From: Clostridiales bacterium | GTDB lineage: Bacteria > Bacillota > Clostridia > Lachnospirales > Cellulosilyticaceae | Direction of reading: 5' to 3' | Length of the DNA: 64,000 nt | NCBI GenBank assembly: GCA_019418225.1 | Contig: DYCF01000004.1 | Coordinates: 91,621 to 155,620, forward strand | The notes under the pieces: generated by a model | Told to the model about the DNA's origin: nothing | Seen by the model: only the letters and a program-made list of their open reading frames with translations | The model's database searches: none | Shown: positions 63,678 through 64,000 of the stretch, one piece after another | How positions within the stretch are numbered: the first letter of the stretch is position 1 | Layout: each line of letters starts with the position of its first letter | Program-made: the position numbers and the translations under genes

Positions 63678-64000
63678 ATATACTTCTCTTCTATTCCAAA
63701 ATGTAATTATTGTCATCACCTTCTATTTATAGGATAGGATGCAATCTGTTTATAACCCTCCGCCCTAAAATTATGATATATCTTTTTAATTATCCTACTC
63801 TCTTTTTGAATTGTCTATACTTTCTTTATCCTTAATTTTAATTCCTTTCACGATTTTCTTTTTATTTATATCTCATTTTTATCTAACTTAGAGAGAAACC
63901 AACTAAAAACTTAAAATATACATGTACGTAAATTGTTTTCTCCCAATGATTTCACATGACTAAAAATCATGAATAACTAAAATTTATAAATGTGAAATCT
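63678..64000. other. A+T-rich non-coding right end
   Basis: No gene or clear signal seen; presumably the upstream region of the small-protein pair. Confidence 0.5.

Overview
This window looks like chromosome from a low-GC, anaerobic, probably spore-forming clostridium. A Lachnospirales or Cellulosilyticum-like organism is a guess from gene content and A+T-rich codon use, not a proven placement. Supporting signs are strong AGGAGG ribosome sites, GTG/TTG starts, a classic Firmicutes core-gene order (yicC-remA-gmk-rpoZ-priA-def-fmt / rsmB-rlmN-prpC-prkC-rsgA-rpe-thiN / rpmB / asp23-fakA-recG-rsmD-coaD), and several polysaccharide and amino-acid catabolic operons. Most genes are on the minus strand. 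No tRNA, rRNA, insertion sequence, prophage or CRISPR array was seen.

Layout. 1-560 is the 5' end of a PrkA-type kinase gene whose start codon lies inside a 15-bp inverted repeat. 646-12059 (minus) is a complete maltodextrin locus: malQ, malP, malE, malF, malG, a chemoreceptor and a GH13 maltodextrin hydrolase, with LacI-type palindromes upstream of malQ and malE and no MalK-type ATPase. 12060-12450 is a structured non-coding region. 12451-17701 holds a lipoprotein with a GH26-like fold that seems to lack both catalytic glutamates, RecU, an unclassified helical-repeat protein (plus strand), an RluC/RluD-type pseudouridine synthase, a small membrane protein and a short-chain dehydrogenase. 17906-20809 is a large M16C peptidase, followed by a region with a twice-repeated palindrome.

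21299-42119 is core housekeeping: coaD, rsmD, recG, fakA, asp23-like, rpmB (divergent), then thiN back through the Ser/Thr kinase/phosphatase pair, rRNA methyltransferases, formyltransferase, deformylase, PriA, RNA polymerase omega, Gmk, RemA and YicC. Many hairpins separate these genes. 42149-45644 (plus) carries rqcH and a citrate synthase. 45736-47259 is an alpha/beta hydrolase plus TetR regulator.

47354-54995 is a galactoside operon: GH2 glycosidase, a protein of GT-B-like appearance that I cannot assign to a characterised family, a GPH-family sugar:cation symporter and a GH36 alpha-galactosidase. 55241-62829 looks like an omega-amino-acid (GABA-like) utilisation cluster: two class III aminotransferases, an iron alcohol dehydrogenase, an APC permease, an XRE-cupin regulator and a PucR regulator. 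Its two presumed transcripts (permease and second aminotransferase) both have a hairpin of the same design just downstream of the predicted promoter, the strongest candidate here for an undescribed cis-regulatory element. The window ends with a GyrI-like effector-binding protein and a small unknown protein.

All gene calls come from reading the translations and motifs by eye; no database search, RNA folding or alignment was run.
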